A DNA stretch of 64,000 bases, from NCBI RefSeq assembly GCF_000226115.1, contig NC_016458.1:4994001-5058000 (forward strand). Direction: 5' to 3'. A model generated the notes under the pieces. The model was not told where the DNA came from and searched no databases. It worked only from the letters and a program-made list of their open reading frames with translations. The DNA comes from Thermothielavioides terrestris NRRL 8126 (taxonomy: Eukaryota; Ascomycota; Sordariomycetes; Sordariales; Chaetomiaceae). Positions 12,690-22,664 of this stretch are shown in pieces (position 1 is the stretch's first letter; each line of letters begins with the position of its first letter). A program made the position numbers and the translations under genes.

Positions 12690-14036
12690 GAGTTTAGAAA
12701 AATAGGGATAAGAAAAGGGGGCTTATCTATTCTCTCTCTAATCTCTATAAACTCATTCTATAAGTGGCTAGGTCCTTTTAGCCCCTATACGAGACTTTGT
12801 ATAGGGGCTACTCTTTTCCCTCCTCCTCTTTAGAGAGGGAGTTCTCCTCTATCTATTCCTTAGCCTTCAACTTATTGATATCGACCTAAGGAGCTAGTCT
12901 CTTAGCTAGGGCGAAGGAATAGGTAGCTATAAAGTAGCCCTAACGCCTATAACGGATATAGGCTTCGGCCTATTAGCATACTATATATACTTCGTTGTTT
13001 ACCTACTTCGCCTATAGCACGTTTATACCTTGTTTTCCTCTATTCCGCTACTGCTTTCCTCTACAACCTCTATTGGCTTCCCTCTAGGCTAGGGCAATGT
13101 AGGTTATATTGATCCTAGTTATCGGTATATCTCTATCTATATCCTTCTCTATATCTACGTTAGGCCTAGGTCGCTTACCCTAGGACTACTAGTGTCGTTC
13201 CTCTAGGTAGAGGGCCTCTAGGTCGGTAGCGATCTCGTAGTACCTTATAACGGCTATAGTATAGTCGTTCTATAGGACCTCCTATCCTATTGTAATATAC
13301 TTCAACTTTAGGGAGAGGTATCGTTGTAGTCTAATAAGTTGTACCTCGTTACTCTAATTGAGTTCTCTAGCCTTCGATAGCTTTGCCTTAAAGCGAACAA
13401 TGAAGGAGGAGAACAGCTCGTTGTCTCTTTAACGGAGTATATCTAGCTCCGTCAAGGCTATAACCTATTTATAGAGGTCTATATAGACTATTACAAGATA
13501 TTTAAGAAACGCTTCTAAGTCGTAGTTGTAGCTAGGTCCTCCTAACTTATAGAAGGCTACGACCTTGGCCTAGACCCCTTAGCTAAGGTTCCTCTAAATA
13601 AATACCTATTGGTCGTAGAGATCTCTAATAAAGTCCTAGTCCACCACTAGGATATATACTATTGTGGCCCTCTAGGCGGTAAAGAGCTCCTTTTTACCGT
13701 TAAAGGGTTGTCCTATAGGGAGGCGCTTCCGCTATATCTAGGGAGCTGCTAGAGCCGTAGTATTAGTCGTTAGAGCCTAGGCGTTTACTACTATAGAAGC
13801 GTTTATAGTCTGAGCTATAGTAATCTAGGTTATACGAAGTTCCTTAATAGTTGTGTTCTAATATACGATCGTCTCTTATAAGAGTTGGAAATGTTCGTAG
13901 ACCTAATCTAGGTCTAGGATCTGTAGGACGTCTAGGTTATTTATAGTAGCGTCTAGCCTGCTCAGTGCTAGCGTCGAGACGCCTAGTGTACTACTCTCGT
14001 CTATATCTAAAAGTAATAGCTACTCTATTTATATAA
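12690..14036 (-). pseudogene. E2 gag relic with CCHC zinc knuckle
   Basis: The minus strand encodes a Gag-type capsid protein with blocks such as GKKELFTAWRATIVYIL, YDLEAFLKYL and RFKAKLSKARELN. A CCHC-type nucleic-acid-binding knuckle follows near 12,923-12,967. The knuckle now reads YIRYRR*GYFIATY: all four metal ligands (C, C, H, C) have become Tyr by single transitions. The homologous part of E1 lies at 14,325-16,100. Gag would have formed the particle shell and bound the element RNA. Confidence 0.85.
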
Positions 14037-14048
14037 AGGTAGTTGAAC
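14037..14048 (-). other. E2 primer-binding site, self-priming type
   Basis: Directly inside the 5' LTR (minus orientation) the sequence is GTTCAACTACCTT. Its complement AAGGTAGTTGAA occurs inside the LTR itself (+ strand TTCAACTACCTT about 50 bases in from the LTR edge). This is the arrangement of self-primed elements such as Tf1 and sushi, where the RNA 5' end folds back as primer. The same pair is present in E1 (16,089-16,100 and its LTR). Confidence 0.7.
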
Positions 14049-14319
14049 TGTAATATACTAGCCTTATAGCGTCTATAGATAAGTGTATAATGTTCTATTC
14101 AACTACCTTAAGGAAGGAAAAAGGAGAAGTATAGGCTACGGTCCCTGTACATAGAGTTTTTCAAGGGCTCGCGAAGTGGGTTTAGACCGACGTTATTCTG
14201 GGCGCGAGGCGGGCCCGCTACGGGTCCGTCCTAGGGCCGCTACGGATCCGTCCTAGGGCCGCCGTGGATCCTAGGCGTAGCCCTATATACCTAGCCCAGG
14301 TACAGCCTGGTCTATAACA
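14049..14319 (-). repeat. E2 LTR (5' LTR relative to gag-pol)
   Basis: 271 bp, TGTAATATAC to TATAACA, with intact TG...CA ends. It is followed directly by the TTTAT target duplication (14,320-14,324) and then by E1 sequence. Confidence 0.92.
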
Positions 14320-14324
14320 TTTAT

Positions 14325-16100
14325 ACCCTATAGGCTAAGCCTATAAATACCACGCTTATAATTAGGGTAGTATTAGTTTCTTTCTACTATAAAGAGCATT
14401 TATATACCTATAAGCCACTTTACAAATTGACAATAAGGACTCTGTTAGCCAAGTCTAGTACAATCCTACAGTAGTTTATCTAGAGGAGCTTTAGAATAAT
14501 GTCGTAGGCTAGTCCTAGGACTATATAGAATATAGTAGTACTAATCTACCTATCGATATCTATTACAACCTAGGCAATATATATAATTTTCTTTATAATT
14601 TATACCCCTTTAACTACAATGTCTAAGGTATAGGGAGTCGACAAGCTTATTTACTCGATCCCTAACCACTAATATACTCTTTCACTAATAGCTCTATAGC
14701 TCTAGTACCTACTATCCACTTATATATTTATAAAACTAAAGGAGTTTAGGAAAATAGAGATCAGAAAGGGTAGCTTATCTATTCTCTCTTTAATCTCTAT
14801 AAACTCGTTCTATAAACGGCTAGGTCCTTTCGGCCCCTATATAAGACTTTATATAAAGGCTACTCTTTTCCCTCCTCCTCTTTAGAGGAGGAGTCCTCCT
14901 CTATCTATTCCTTAGCCTCTAGTTTATTAATATCGACCTAAGGAGCTAGCCTCTTAGCTAAAGCGAAGAGATAAGTAGCTACAAAGTGACTTTAACGCCT
15001 ATAACAGATATAGGCTCTAGCCTATTAACACACTATATATACTTTGTCGCTTACCTACTTCGCCTATAGTATATTCACGTTTTACTTTCCTCTGTTCTAC
15101 TACTACTTTCCTCTATAGCCCCTATTAGCTCCCCTTTAGACGGGGGCAATATAGGCTACATTGATCCTAGTTATCGATATATCTCCGTCTATATCCTTCT
15201 CTATATCTATATTAAGCCCTAGTCGCTTGCCCTAAAACTACTAATGTTGTTCTTCTAAATGAAAGGCCTCTAAGTCGATAGCGATCTTATAGTACTTTAC
15301 AACGGCTATAGTATAGTCGTTCTATAAAACCCCTCGTCCTACTACAATATACTTCAACTTCGAGAAGAGGTATCGTTATAGTCTAATAAATTGCACTTCG
15401 TCGCTCTAATTAAGTCCTCTAGCCTTCGATAGCTTTGCCTCGAAGCGAACAAAGAAGGAGAAGAACAGCTCGTTGTCTCTCTAGCGGAGTATATCTAGCT
15501 CCGTCAAGGCTATAATCTACTCGTAGAGGTCTATATAAACGGTCGCGAAGTACTCGAGGAACGCTCCTAGGTCGTAATTGCAACGGGGCCCTCTCGACTT
15601 ATAGAAGGCTACGACTTTAGCCTAAACTCCCTAGCTAAGGTTCCCCTAAATGAATACCCACTAGTCGTAAAGGCCTCCGATAAAGTTCTAGTCTACCACT
15701 AGGATATATACTATCGTAGCCCTCTAGACGGTAAAGAGTTTCTTTTTACTATCGAAGGGTTGTCCTATAGGGAGGCACTTCTACTACGTCCTAGGAGCTA
15801 CTAGAGCCGTAGTATCAATTATCGGAGCTAGGGTATAGGCCACTGCAAAGGCGTTTATAGTCTAAGCTATAGCGATCTAGGCTGTATAGAGTTCTTTAAT
15901 AGTTACGTTCTACTATACGATCATTTCCTATAAGACTTAGAAGTGTTTGTAGACCTAGTCTAGGTCTAAAATCTACGAGACGCCTAGGTTGTTTATAGTA
16001 GCGTCTAGTCTATTCGGTGCTAGCGTCGAAACGCCTAGTATACTACTCTCGTCTATACTTAGAAGCAACAACTGCTCTATCTGCCCAAAGGTAGTTGAAC
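14325..16100 (-). pseudogene. E1 gag and protease relic (continuation right of E2)
   Basis: This is colinear with 12,285-14,048 of E2 and is the part of E1 cut off by the E2 insertion. It holds the protease C-terminal half on the left, then the Gag knuckle near 14,990-15,030 (AYICYRR*SHFVATY, with the His ligand still intact while the Cys ligands have become Tyr), then the capsid region. The right end has the primer-site sequence AAGGTAGTTGAAC at 16,088-16,100. Confidence 0.88.
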
Positions 16101-16359
16101 TATAACGTACTAGCCTTATAGCGTCTATAGATAAGTGTACAATGTTCTATTCAACTACCTTAAGGAGAGAAAAGGAGAAGTACAAGCTATGATCTCGTGT
16201 ACAGAGTTTTCAGGGGCTCGTATATAAGGGGCTTAGGCCGATGTTATTCCGGGCGCGAGGCGGGTCCGCCTCAGGCCTATAGCGGGCCCGTTATAGGACC
16301 GCTATAGATCCTAGGCGTAGCCCCACATACCTAGCCCGGGTATAGCCTGGTCCGTAACA
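16101..16359 (-). repeat. E1 LTR (5' LTR relative to gag-pol)
   Basis: 259 bp beginning TATAACGTAC (TG changed to TA by a transition) and ending GTAACA, followed by the AGTAT target duplication. It shares with 1116-1374 a CCTCAGGCCTATAGC-type block not present in the E2 LTRs. Confidence 0.9.
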
Positions 16360-16364
16360 AGTAT

Positions 16365-18750
16365 ATTGCTAAATCTATAGGAGCTATTATAGTAGTCTAT
16401 TCCAACTTAGTCTAGGCTAACGAAAGGTGTAATATAAGTAGTAAGAACTATTGGCTTCCTTGTCTTCTAATTCCTCGTTCTTAGCTTTAATATTATATTC
16501 GTCGATAAGAATATACCTAGTCTTCTCCAACATTTTACAATAAAGGTTAGTGTCTTCGTCGTCTCCTATTACTATAATCTCGCTATAGTATAAGAAGGTA
16601 CTATCTTCGAACTACTTCTTATATATATATATCCGAATCTATTGAAGTCGTCGAGGTCGTCTTCTCTAATTGCTATTGTCGCCTCTTCTCTAGCCGTTGA
16701 ACGATCTAACTCCTCCTCTATAATCGTTGAACGGTCGATATCCTCTTCTATATCTAGTTATACTATAGAAGTTTCAGTTATTGAATAGTTGTACTTAGTT
16801 ACTATCTCTATACCAATTATTTCTAGGTCGCTAAGGTTTATCCTTATCTCTTTTCTAAAGATCGTAATATCCTCTTCTACCTCTTCCTATTTAAAAGGCT
16901 CTACTATCCTCCTAGTTGTCTCCTTGTCCTTCGTCGTTATACTCTATATCTACGTTGTTAGCAATAGGACTATAGCTAATAATATAACCTTTAGCAACGT
17001 CCTAGCGAAGCTTGTCTCTAACAATATATACTTTAGTATCGAAGATACTAAAGAATATATCTATCTCTATAGTTATATCTAGTTCAAGGTATAGCTAGCG
17101 AAGTTCTAGATAGAGGCAGTTATATAAATATATTAGACGTTGCTCCTTAGTAGTGTCTCCCTAAATATATATATATTTAAAGTATTTTATAACAAATTTC
17201 TAGACTAGCTTATCTTTATAGTTGTCTCTTATAGTATATTAGTTTTTGTTTAGCTATTTCTCTACTTTATATCTTTTAATACCAAACTCCTTTTTTAAAC
17301 GTTTAGTCTATACTTTTATAAATATAGTCAATACTACCTTTTCTATAGTAGAGAGCTACTACTTATACTATTATAGTGCTAAGCCTCAAAGTAGGATCTA
17401 TATCTCTATATATAAAGTCTCTTCTCTTACTAAATAGTATCTAATAACCTAATCTACCTACTTAACCTAAAGGTTAACATCCCTATAGTATAGCTACTAT
17501 TTATTATACTATAGGTCCTAGGGTTCCTTAGACTCGTTCTCTACGTCTAGCTAGAAGAGACTAGTGTCCTAAATCTTCTATTTCAATATAGGTATAAACG
17601 GCTATAAAGACGTAGTACTTCTATCCTCGGTTTTAGGCTAATAGTCTTCTACGCCTATAGCCCTATTCGCCTTTTCGATTATAATGTTTAAGTTCTCTAT
17701 TATTCTAGCCATCTAGGTAAAAAAGTCCTATATAATGAAAGTAGCTTAGATATCTATAGCTCTAGCTACTTATTTAGAAGGTCTAGCCCCTTATCTAAAG
17801 GGTCTAGCTACTTATCTAGGTAGTAGGCTCAGTATCTTTTAGAATAGCGAGGAGACACTAGAATCGACTGAACTATCTATATATCCTATTCTAAGGTTCT
17901 AGATAACTATATCTAGTCTAGGAAGCTTAGATAAGTACTAAAATAGTTAGCTAGGCGTCTATAGCAGTGGCTAGGGAACCTAGTCGAAAGCACTGATTAG
18001 CTAAGCTATCGAAGATAATAGGTCTTCCTCTTCGAGTTATTGGTTCTAAAGCGATAGATCCTATAATCCTCTTAATAGTCCTTAGTAGCGTCTACCGAAA
18101 TTATAGCTACTAATGGTATAGGTTTTATATCCTTACTAAAGAATAGTTAGTATATCCTAAGTTTCTAATTGCTCCTAGAAGGTTAGGCTTAGTAGAGTTG
18201 CTAGCTAGTTCTTAGTCAGATTATATCTAGTTTTTACCAATATTTCTAATGGTATAGCTAGTCCTAGTTACTAATCGCTAGTCCCCTAAGGCTTTAGAGT
18301 CTCTAGCAGTCCTAGACTCTCTAGTGCTAAGGTCTCTAGCGTTTCTTAAGTCGAGTCCTCAGTCTCTAAGGCAGCGTCTTCGATCCTAGGGTCTAAGATA
18401 AGGTTCTTACTAACAGCTACTTAGACTTTATACCTAATAGTTATAAAATAGATATATAGAATATAGTTGTCGAGTATCTAAGAAGGAGAATACTCTACGA
18501 TATATAGTTCTTAAGCGTATTGTTATATATAATCGTCTCTTTCCGATACTATCTTAAGGGATACTATAGCTTCTAGGTACTTAAGTTTCTATAAGCTAAT
18601 ACTAATAACCTACTGAATATCGTAGGTGACCCTAAAGTCCTTAATAAACTTAAGTGTCTATCGTATATCCCTATAGACGTTTACATTTATAAGGCTTGAC
18701 TTCGTCTAGTTCCTAACGCCTTAAGGGTGCCTAAGGTCAGGTTGACAGTA
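16365..18750 (-). pseudogene. Right half of outermost decayed retroelement
   Basis: Minus-strand frames can be read for long distances if RIP stops are ignored. One runs from about 18,700 (INVNVYRDIR*TLKFIKDF) through acidic and Leu-rich segments. Another near 16,400-16,600 contains EDSTFLYYSEIIVIGDDED and EKTRYILIDEYNIKAKNEE. The relic continues at 1-1110 on the other side of E1, where a protease-like motif follows. It would fit an upstream Gag-like protein, but I recognise no domain. Confidence 0.4.
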
Positions 18751-18828
18751 TTGGCGAAGCGAACTAGTTCGTTATATAGTACGTTTCCCAAAGCTTGCTC
18801 CCTTAAAAAGAAGTATTATCTACCTTAG

Positions 18829-19105
18829 TGATATAGGGTAGGCCGGAATAGGGGGGTTAGGTGACCCACTGTATGTACGTAGATTAGATAAGGGTGCTCC
18901 GCGCCCTGCGTTGCGGCTTGCGCAACGCCTGGCCCGATTGGGCAGGCGGTGTGCGCTAGCGTGTTCTGCCCTGTAGGCACGTATTTCCTAGCGCGCTACC
19001 GCTTAGATCTTCGATCCAACATAGAACATATAAGAATCGAGCACTATCAATCTACATCTTATATTCTGCGCATCTAGCCACCATTTCTGCACTTTGATTG
19101 CATCA
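18829..19105. repeat. E3 left LTR
   Basis: 277 bp, starts TGATATAGGGTAGGCC and ends TTGATTGCATCA. Contains the GC-rich palindromic stretch TTGCGGCTTGCGCAACGCC. Confidence 0.9.
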
Positions 19106-19164
19106 AGTGGTAGCTGCGACTACAAGATCGATGGCCTAACCATCTTCTTCTTCTTCTTCTTTTC

Positions 19165-19612
19165 GAACCCTCCAGTGAACTCTGGGTAATCGGAGTGTTT
19201 AGATGCGATTCGGCAGTACAGCTGTTGAACTTGGGTAAATAGTTGTACGATTGGCTTGTGAGCTTCTTCAACACTTCGAATCGACGAACTTAGGTACTTG
19301 ATTTGGCCAATTCGGATCTATTTGGCGAACTTGGGTAACCGTTGCGATCTAGTCGACTACGTTGTAGCGATAACTACCGAACTTTGAGTAGGTGGCCGTT
19401 CAGAATATAGTTAACCATCTTCGACGATATCGTAGGCGATAACTACCGAACTTTAAGTAGGTGGCCGTCTACGATATTGTTAGCTGACTGCCTGGCGTGC
19501 GATACTATCGAACTTTGAGTAGGTGGCTATATACGATCTAGTCAACTAGCTTGACGAACCTTTTATTAGGCCCTCGTCACCCACTTAGCGAACCTTTAAC
19601 TAGGCCCTCGTT
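19165..19612. repeat. E3 internal degenerate repeat array
   Basis: A core GAACTTKRGTAGG-like motif recurs about nine times at roughly 40-70 base spacing. The best copies, GATAACTACCGAACTTTGAG, start near 19,369, 19,438 and 19,501 (the third slightly changed). The last copies read GAACCTTTAACTAGG. No coding frame is preserved between copies, so it looks like an expanded non-coding repeat. Confidence 0.65.
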
Positions 19613-20465
19613 AGATTACCACTTCGATCGACCGACCTGTACACTTGTTACGGCTCTTACGCGACAGACTAGTGCGATACTACTACGATAATATTATTAT
19701 AGCCGACGATTCGCCTCCCTTGCGCTTATGGGCATCCTCGCCTACTAAAGAACATACATCGAGCGATTCGCTTGCCAAGAAGTATAACAATCGCCGCGAA
19801 GGCGATGCTTTGAAGCCCGATAACCGCTGCGAAGGCTACTGAGGGCAGTGCCAAGGATCCTCCTGGCCTAGGCAGAGCGACCTGAACCACCTAGGCAACA
19901 ACTGCGGTATGGAATATAGGCACGCGGCAAGGAACATAGGCACGTGGCGACCGTACTTTGGAAGGCCAACCGCTAGCACATTATACCTATTGGTGCACCC
20001 ACTGGTATACTGGATACTAGGCAGGAAGATTGCATCAATTGGCGCAATGCCTAGGCGATATAGTTCCTAGGCGCTAAGGCATCGCGGAAGACGACACTGC
20101 TGGCCAGATGGCTATGGCCAGTACCGGAAGAACCCTGTTCCGATCGACAGGAAGATGTAGAAGAGTGTAGAAACCGCGAAAATCGTGGAATTGGCTGATT
20201 CTGCAGTTTTGAGCTAGAAAAGCTTAAATTCGTAGAGAAATTCGAGATGTAGCTAGTTCAATCAATATAGCCCGGATCGGATCAATTCGCTACCTGCGCT
20301 CCCAACCAATGAGTCATCGCAATGGCTTGGCCACTACCCTGTATCGGCATCGTAGTACCTGACAGGCAATTGAATGCGATGTAGTGGAAGGATGGCAATC
20401 TGAAGGTAGGATCTGGATTTGGAAGGCAATGAGGGCATTGCAGTTTTCTTTTGTGGGCCTGCACT

Positions 20466-20742
20466 TGATATAGGGTAGGCCGGAATGGGGGGGTCAGGTG
20501 ACCTACTGTATATATGTAGATTAGATAAGGGTGCCCCGCGCCCTGCGTTGTGGTTTGCGCAACGCCTGGCCCGATTGGGCAAGTGGTGTGCGCTAGCGTG
20601 TTCTGCCTCGTAGGCACGTATTTCCTAGCGCGCCACCGCCCAGATCTTCGATCCAACATAGAACATACAAGAATCGGGCACTATCAATCTACATCTTGTA
20701 TTCTGTGCATCTAGCCACCATTTCTGCACTTTGATTGCATCA
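20466..20742. repeat. E3 right LTR
   Basis: 277 bp, starts TGATATAGGGTAGGCC and ends TTGATTGCATCA, followed by CTTAG. It differs from the left LTR only by transitions that I can see. Confidence 0.9.
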
Positions 20743-20747
20743 CTTAG

Positions 20748-21486
20748 GCGTTGCTCTATACAACTTACTAGGCGTAACTTATAATGTCTCCCAATCCGAA
20801 CTTAGCTCCCCTCAAAGGGAAGCGAACAGGTCCAAATCGTTAGTAGGCACCACTTATTATATACAGATAGTGCTTGGTAACCATCTAGCGGTAAACGTAT
20901 AAGGGTAAGAAAGATCAATGCCTCTTAGCCTTGTTAGCTAATGAAGCAACATTCTTAAACACTAGTATATATTATAAAAGTATATTAATACAGTCTATCT
21001 TCTTACAAAGGGGTTCTAGGTAAAGTTCCCTTTTTAAGGGAACGCTCGTCACCCCTAACCGCGGTACAGTCATAGGTGCCCTTGCCACAGTTGCGTATAA
21101 CACTCTAGGACCATTTTAGAGCGTCAAGATATTTCGCCTAGAAAACAGGCTCCTACCGGTCCCGAGTTCAAAATATCTTATAAAGAAAATGATTTTCAAC
21201 TAAGAGGATTAATTCAAATAAAATAGGAATTTAAAGAATAAAAATATCTTATAATAAATATAATCTTTTACTAATAGGATTATTTTAAATAGATATTAAT
21301 ATTAGTAACTAAAGATAATTATTAGTAATAAAAAGAAACTTATAATTTAAAATAGTTTTAATTAATTTAAAATCAACTTTAAAGTAAAAGATTATCTTAT
21401 AAAATTTTATTACCTATATACTTATATATAAAAGTAAGCTCTTTTATTTATTCTAGATTTTTTATCTTTTTTTCTTTTTTCTTTTT

Positions 21487-21517
<31 letters not shown>

Positions 21518-21540
21518 CTTTTTTTTAACTGAAAAAACTA
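20748..21540. other. AT-rich intergenic sequence with long T/C tract
   Basis: No coding frame. From about 21,170 the sequence is extremely AT-rich. From about 21,463 to 21,526 it is an almost pure T tract broken by single C residues on the + strand. The tract ends just before the tRNA-like sequence. Confidence 0.6.
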
Positions 21541-21611
21541 GACTTTACGAAGAATCGAACTCAAGGCCTACACATTACAAGCTTACAGATTTACCACTAC
21601 GCTACGAGACT
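21541..21611 (-). tRNA. Degenerate tRNA-like gene, anticodon loop TTGTAAT
   Basis: The minus strand has a perfect A box (TAGCGTAGTGG) and a B box (GTTCGATTC) at tRNA spacing, and a TTTTTT run about five bases after the 3' end, as a Pol III terminator. The anticodon loop reads TTGTAAT, which would give GUA (Tyr) with this alignment; one base of shift gives UGU (Thr). The acceptor stem is poorly paired, but its mismatches become pairs if G-to-A changes are reversed, so it looks RIP- or deamination-damaged. Probably a pseudogene or tRNA-derived sequence. Confidence 0.4.
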
Positions 21612-22664
21612 ACGAATTTCACAGTTGTACGTTGAAAATTTCACACTTATCTAGAGGGCATAGGCTAGAGGGCGTAGGTTAGAGAGTGTAAACTAAAAAA
21701 ATAAAAGCGATCTTTGAGGTAGAAAATCATTTTCAAAGAAAAGAATCTTTAATCTAGAAAAAAAGCTTAACTTTAAAATCCTTCTATAGATCTAAGATAT
21801 ATATAATAAAAAACTAGTATAGTGATTATTTTACTATTAAATATATAATTTATCTAAGTAGTTCTTATAGTATATAATAATTTTAGCTCTATAATAGTAA
21901 TAGTGATCCTTTTTATTATATAAAGTATATTGTAAACTAAAAAACTATTTTAGCTCTAGGAAACTATAACAGAGATCATTTTGCCACCCCCCCCTGGCGC
22001 GCTAAGGTAGTTAGAGGAGGGAGGGAGCACATGGAAGAATGGGAGAGCTAGTCGTCAGGGTTAGGGGTATATATGGCGATTGACAAGTATTTGACATGGA
22101 ATTGATTAAACACAATCAACTCAATTATCACCGTGATCTACGCAATTCAAATCCAAATCGAGCCTTATACTTGAGTTGAATGATCTATTGGAAGCCTTGC
22201 AGGCAACTGCAAACGGAACTCAACTCATTTCTCTCATTTTCCTGCTCCCATAAACAATCCAACGCCCAAATCGTATTGCCATCAGGGCAGGCAGGCACCG
22301 TTCAAGTTCGTGTACCTCAGTCAACTAACCAGAGTACTCCCGTGCAACGACCTCCCTCCCATATAACGACTCCACAACACCGAACCCTCCCCTCTCGCCC
22401 ATGCAGATGAATCAAAGACACAAGCTTCCCCCCAGGAGACCAAATTCCAACACCTAGTATAGGAGTTGACCAAGCGCCAACCATCCATCCATGCGTTGCC
22501 ATGCACGTGTGAGTGATGTAGGTAATCCGATGCGCAAAGACCAAAGACCAGCCGTTCCCAACTCCCCGACACAACCGCATTTAGATCGTCATGATACATC
22601 CACGCCCTCTCTTAGTAGGTAACTACCACGCCTACGGGAGATACCAAGCTTCTACGGACCCGAA
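21612..22664. other. Transition from RIP island to genic DNA
   Basis: AT-rich sequence ends abruptly near 21,975 at a run of C residues (CCACCCCCCCCTGGCGCGC). Beyond that point base composition is normal for the genic part. The last few hundred bases before 22,665 probably include the 3' untranslated region of the minus-strand CUL3 gene. No gene seen. Confidence 0.5.

Larger units (their letters stand above)
6638..14319 (-). mobile_element. Ty3/Gypsy chromovirus E2, nested in E1
   Basis: This copy has all its parts in order. LTRs of 272 and 271 bp (6638-6909 and 14,049-14,319) are flanked by TTTAT duplications. Internally, on the minus strand, it carries gag, protease, RT, RNase H, integrase and chromodomain, plus the + strand accessory ORF at its left. 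It belongs to the same family as E1, but its LTRs carry an extra partly repeated GTCCTAGGGCC block, so it is a different subfamily or lineage. Insertion into E1 makes it the younger of the two. RIP stops make it inactive. Confidence 0.93.
1116..16359 (-). mobile_element. Ty3/Gypsy chromovirus E1, interrupted by E2
   Basis: The ends are paired LTRs of 259 bp each (1116-1374 and 16,101-16,359), flanked by a perfect 5-bp duplication AGTAT at 1111-1115 and 16,360-16,364. On the minus strand the order is gag, protease, RT, RNase H, integrase, chromodomain, which is the chromovirus order. E2 sits inside it at 6638-14,319 with duplication TTTAT (6633-6637 and 14,320-14,324). Removing E2 and one duplication rejoins E1 so that it matches E2 across the junction. 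RIP has left many in-frame stops, so the element is dead. Confidence 0.93.
18829..20742. mobile_element. Short LTR element E3, no pol (non-autonomous)
   Basis: Two direct 277-bp LTRs (18,829-19,105 and 20,466-20,742), TG...CA, are flanked by a perfect 5-bp duplication CTTAG (18,824-18,828 and 20,743-20,747). The internal part is only 1360 bp and shows no RT, integrase or gag motif, so it is a TRIM/LARD-like or internally deleted element. Just inside the left LTR, AGTGGTAGCTGCGAC could be a tRNA-primed binding site (TGGTAGC), which would make the + strand the sense strand. The LTR pair differs at about 20 positions, all transitions as far as I can count. Confidence 0.88.

Noticed and set aside
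16789..17437. Two + strand open frames of 63-97 codons
   Set aside because: They lie opposite the minus-strand relic of the outer element and read as Ile/Ser/Tyr-rich noise.
20282..20659. Minus-strand frame of 125 codons overlapping the E3 right LTR
   Set aside because: It crosses into the LTR, has no motif, and the matching frame in the left LTR is not kept.
21060..21190. Possible second tRNA on the + strand with a GAGTTCAAA B-box-like site
   Set aside because: No A box at the right distance and no acceptor stem; only a short CTCTA/TAGAG hairpin is seen.
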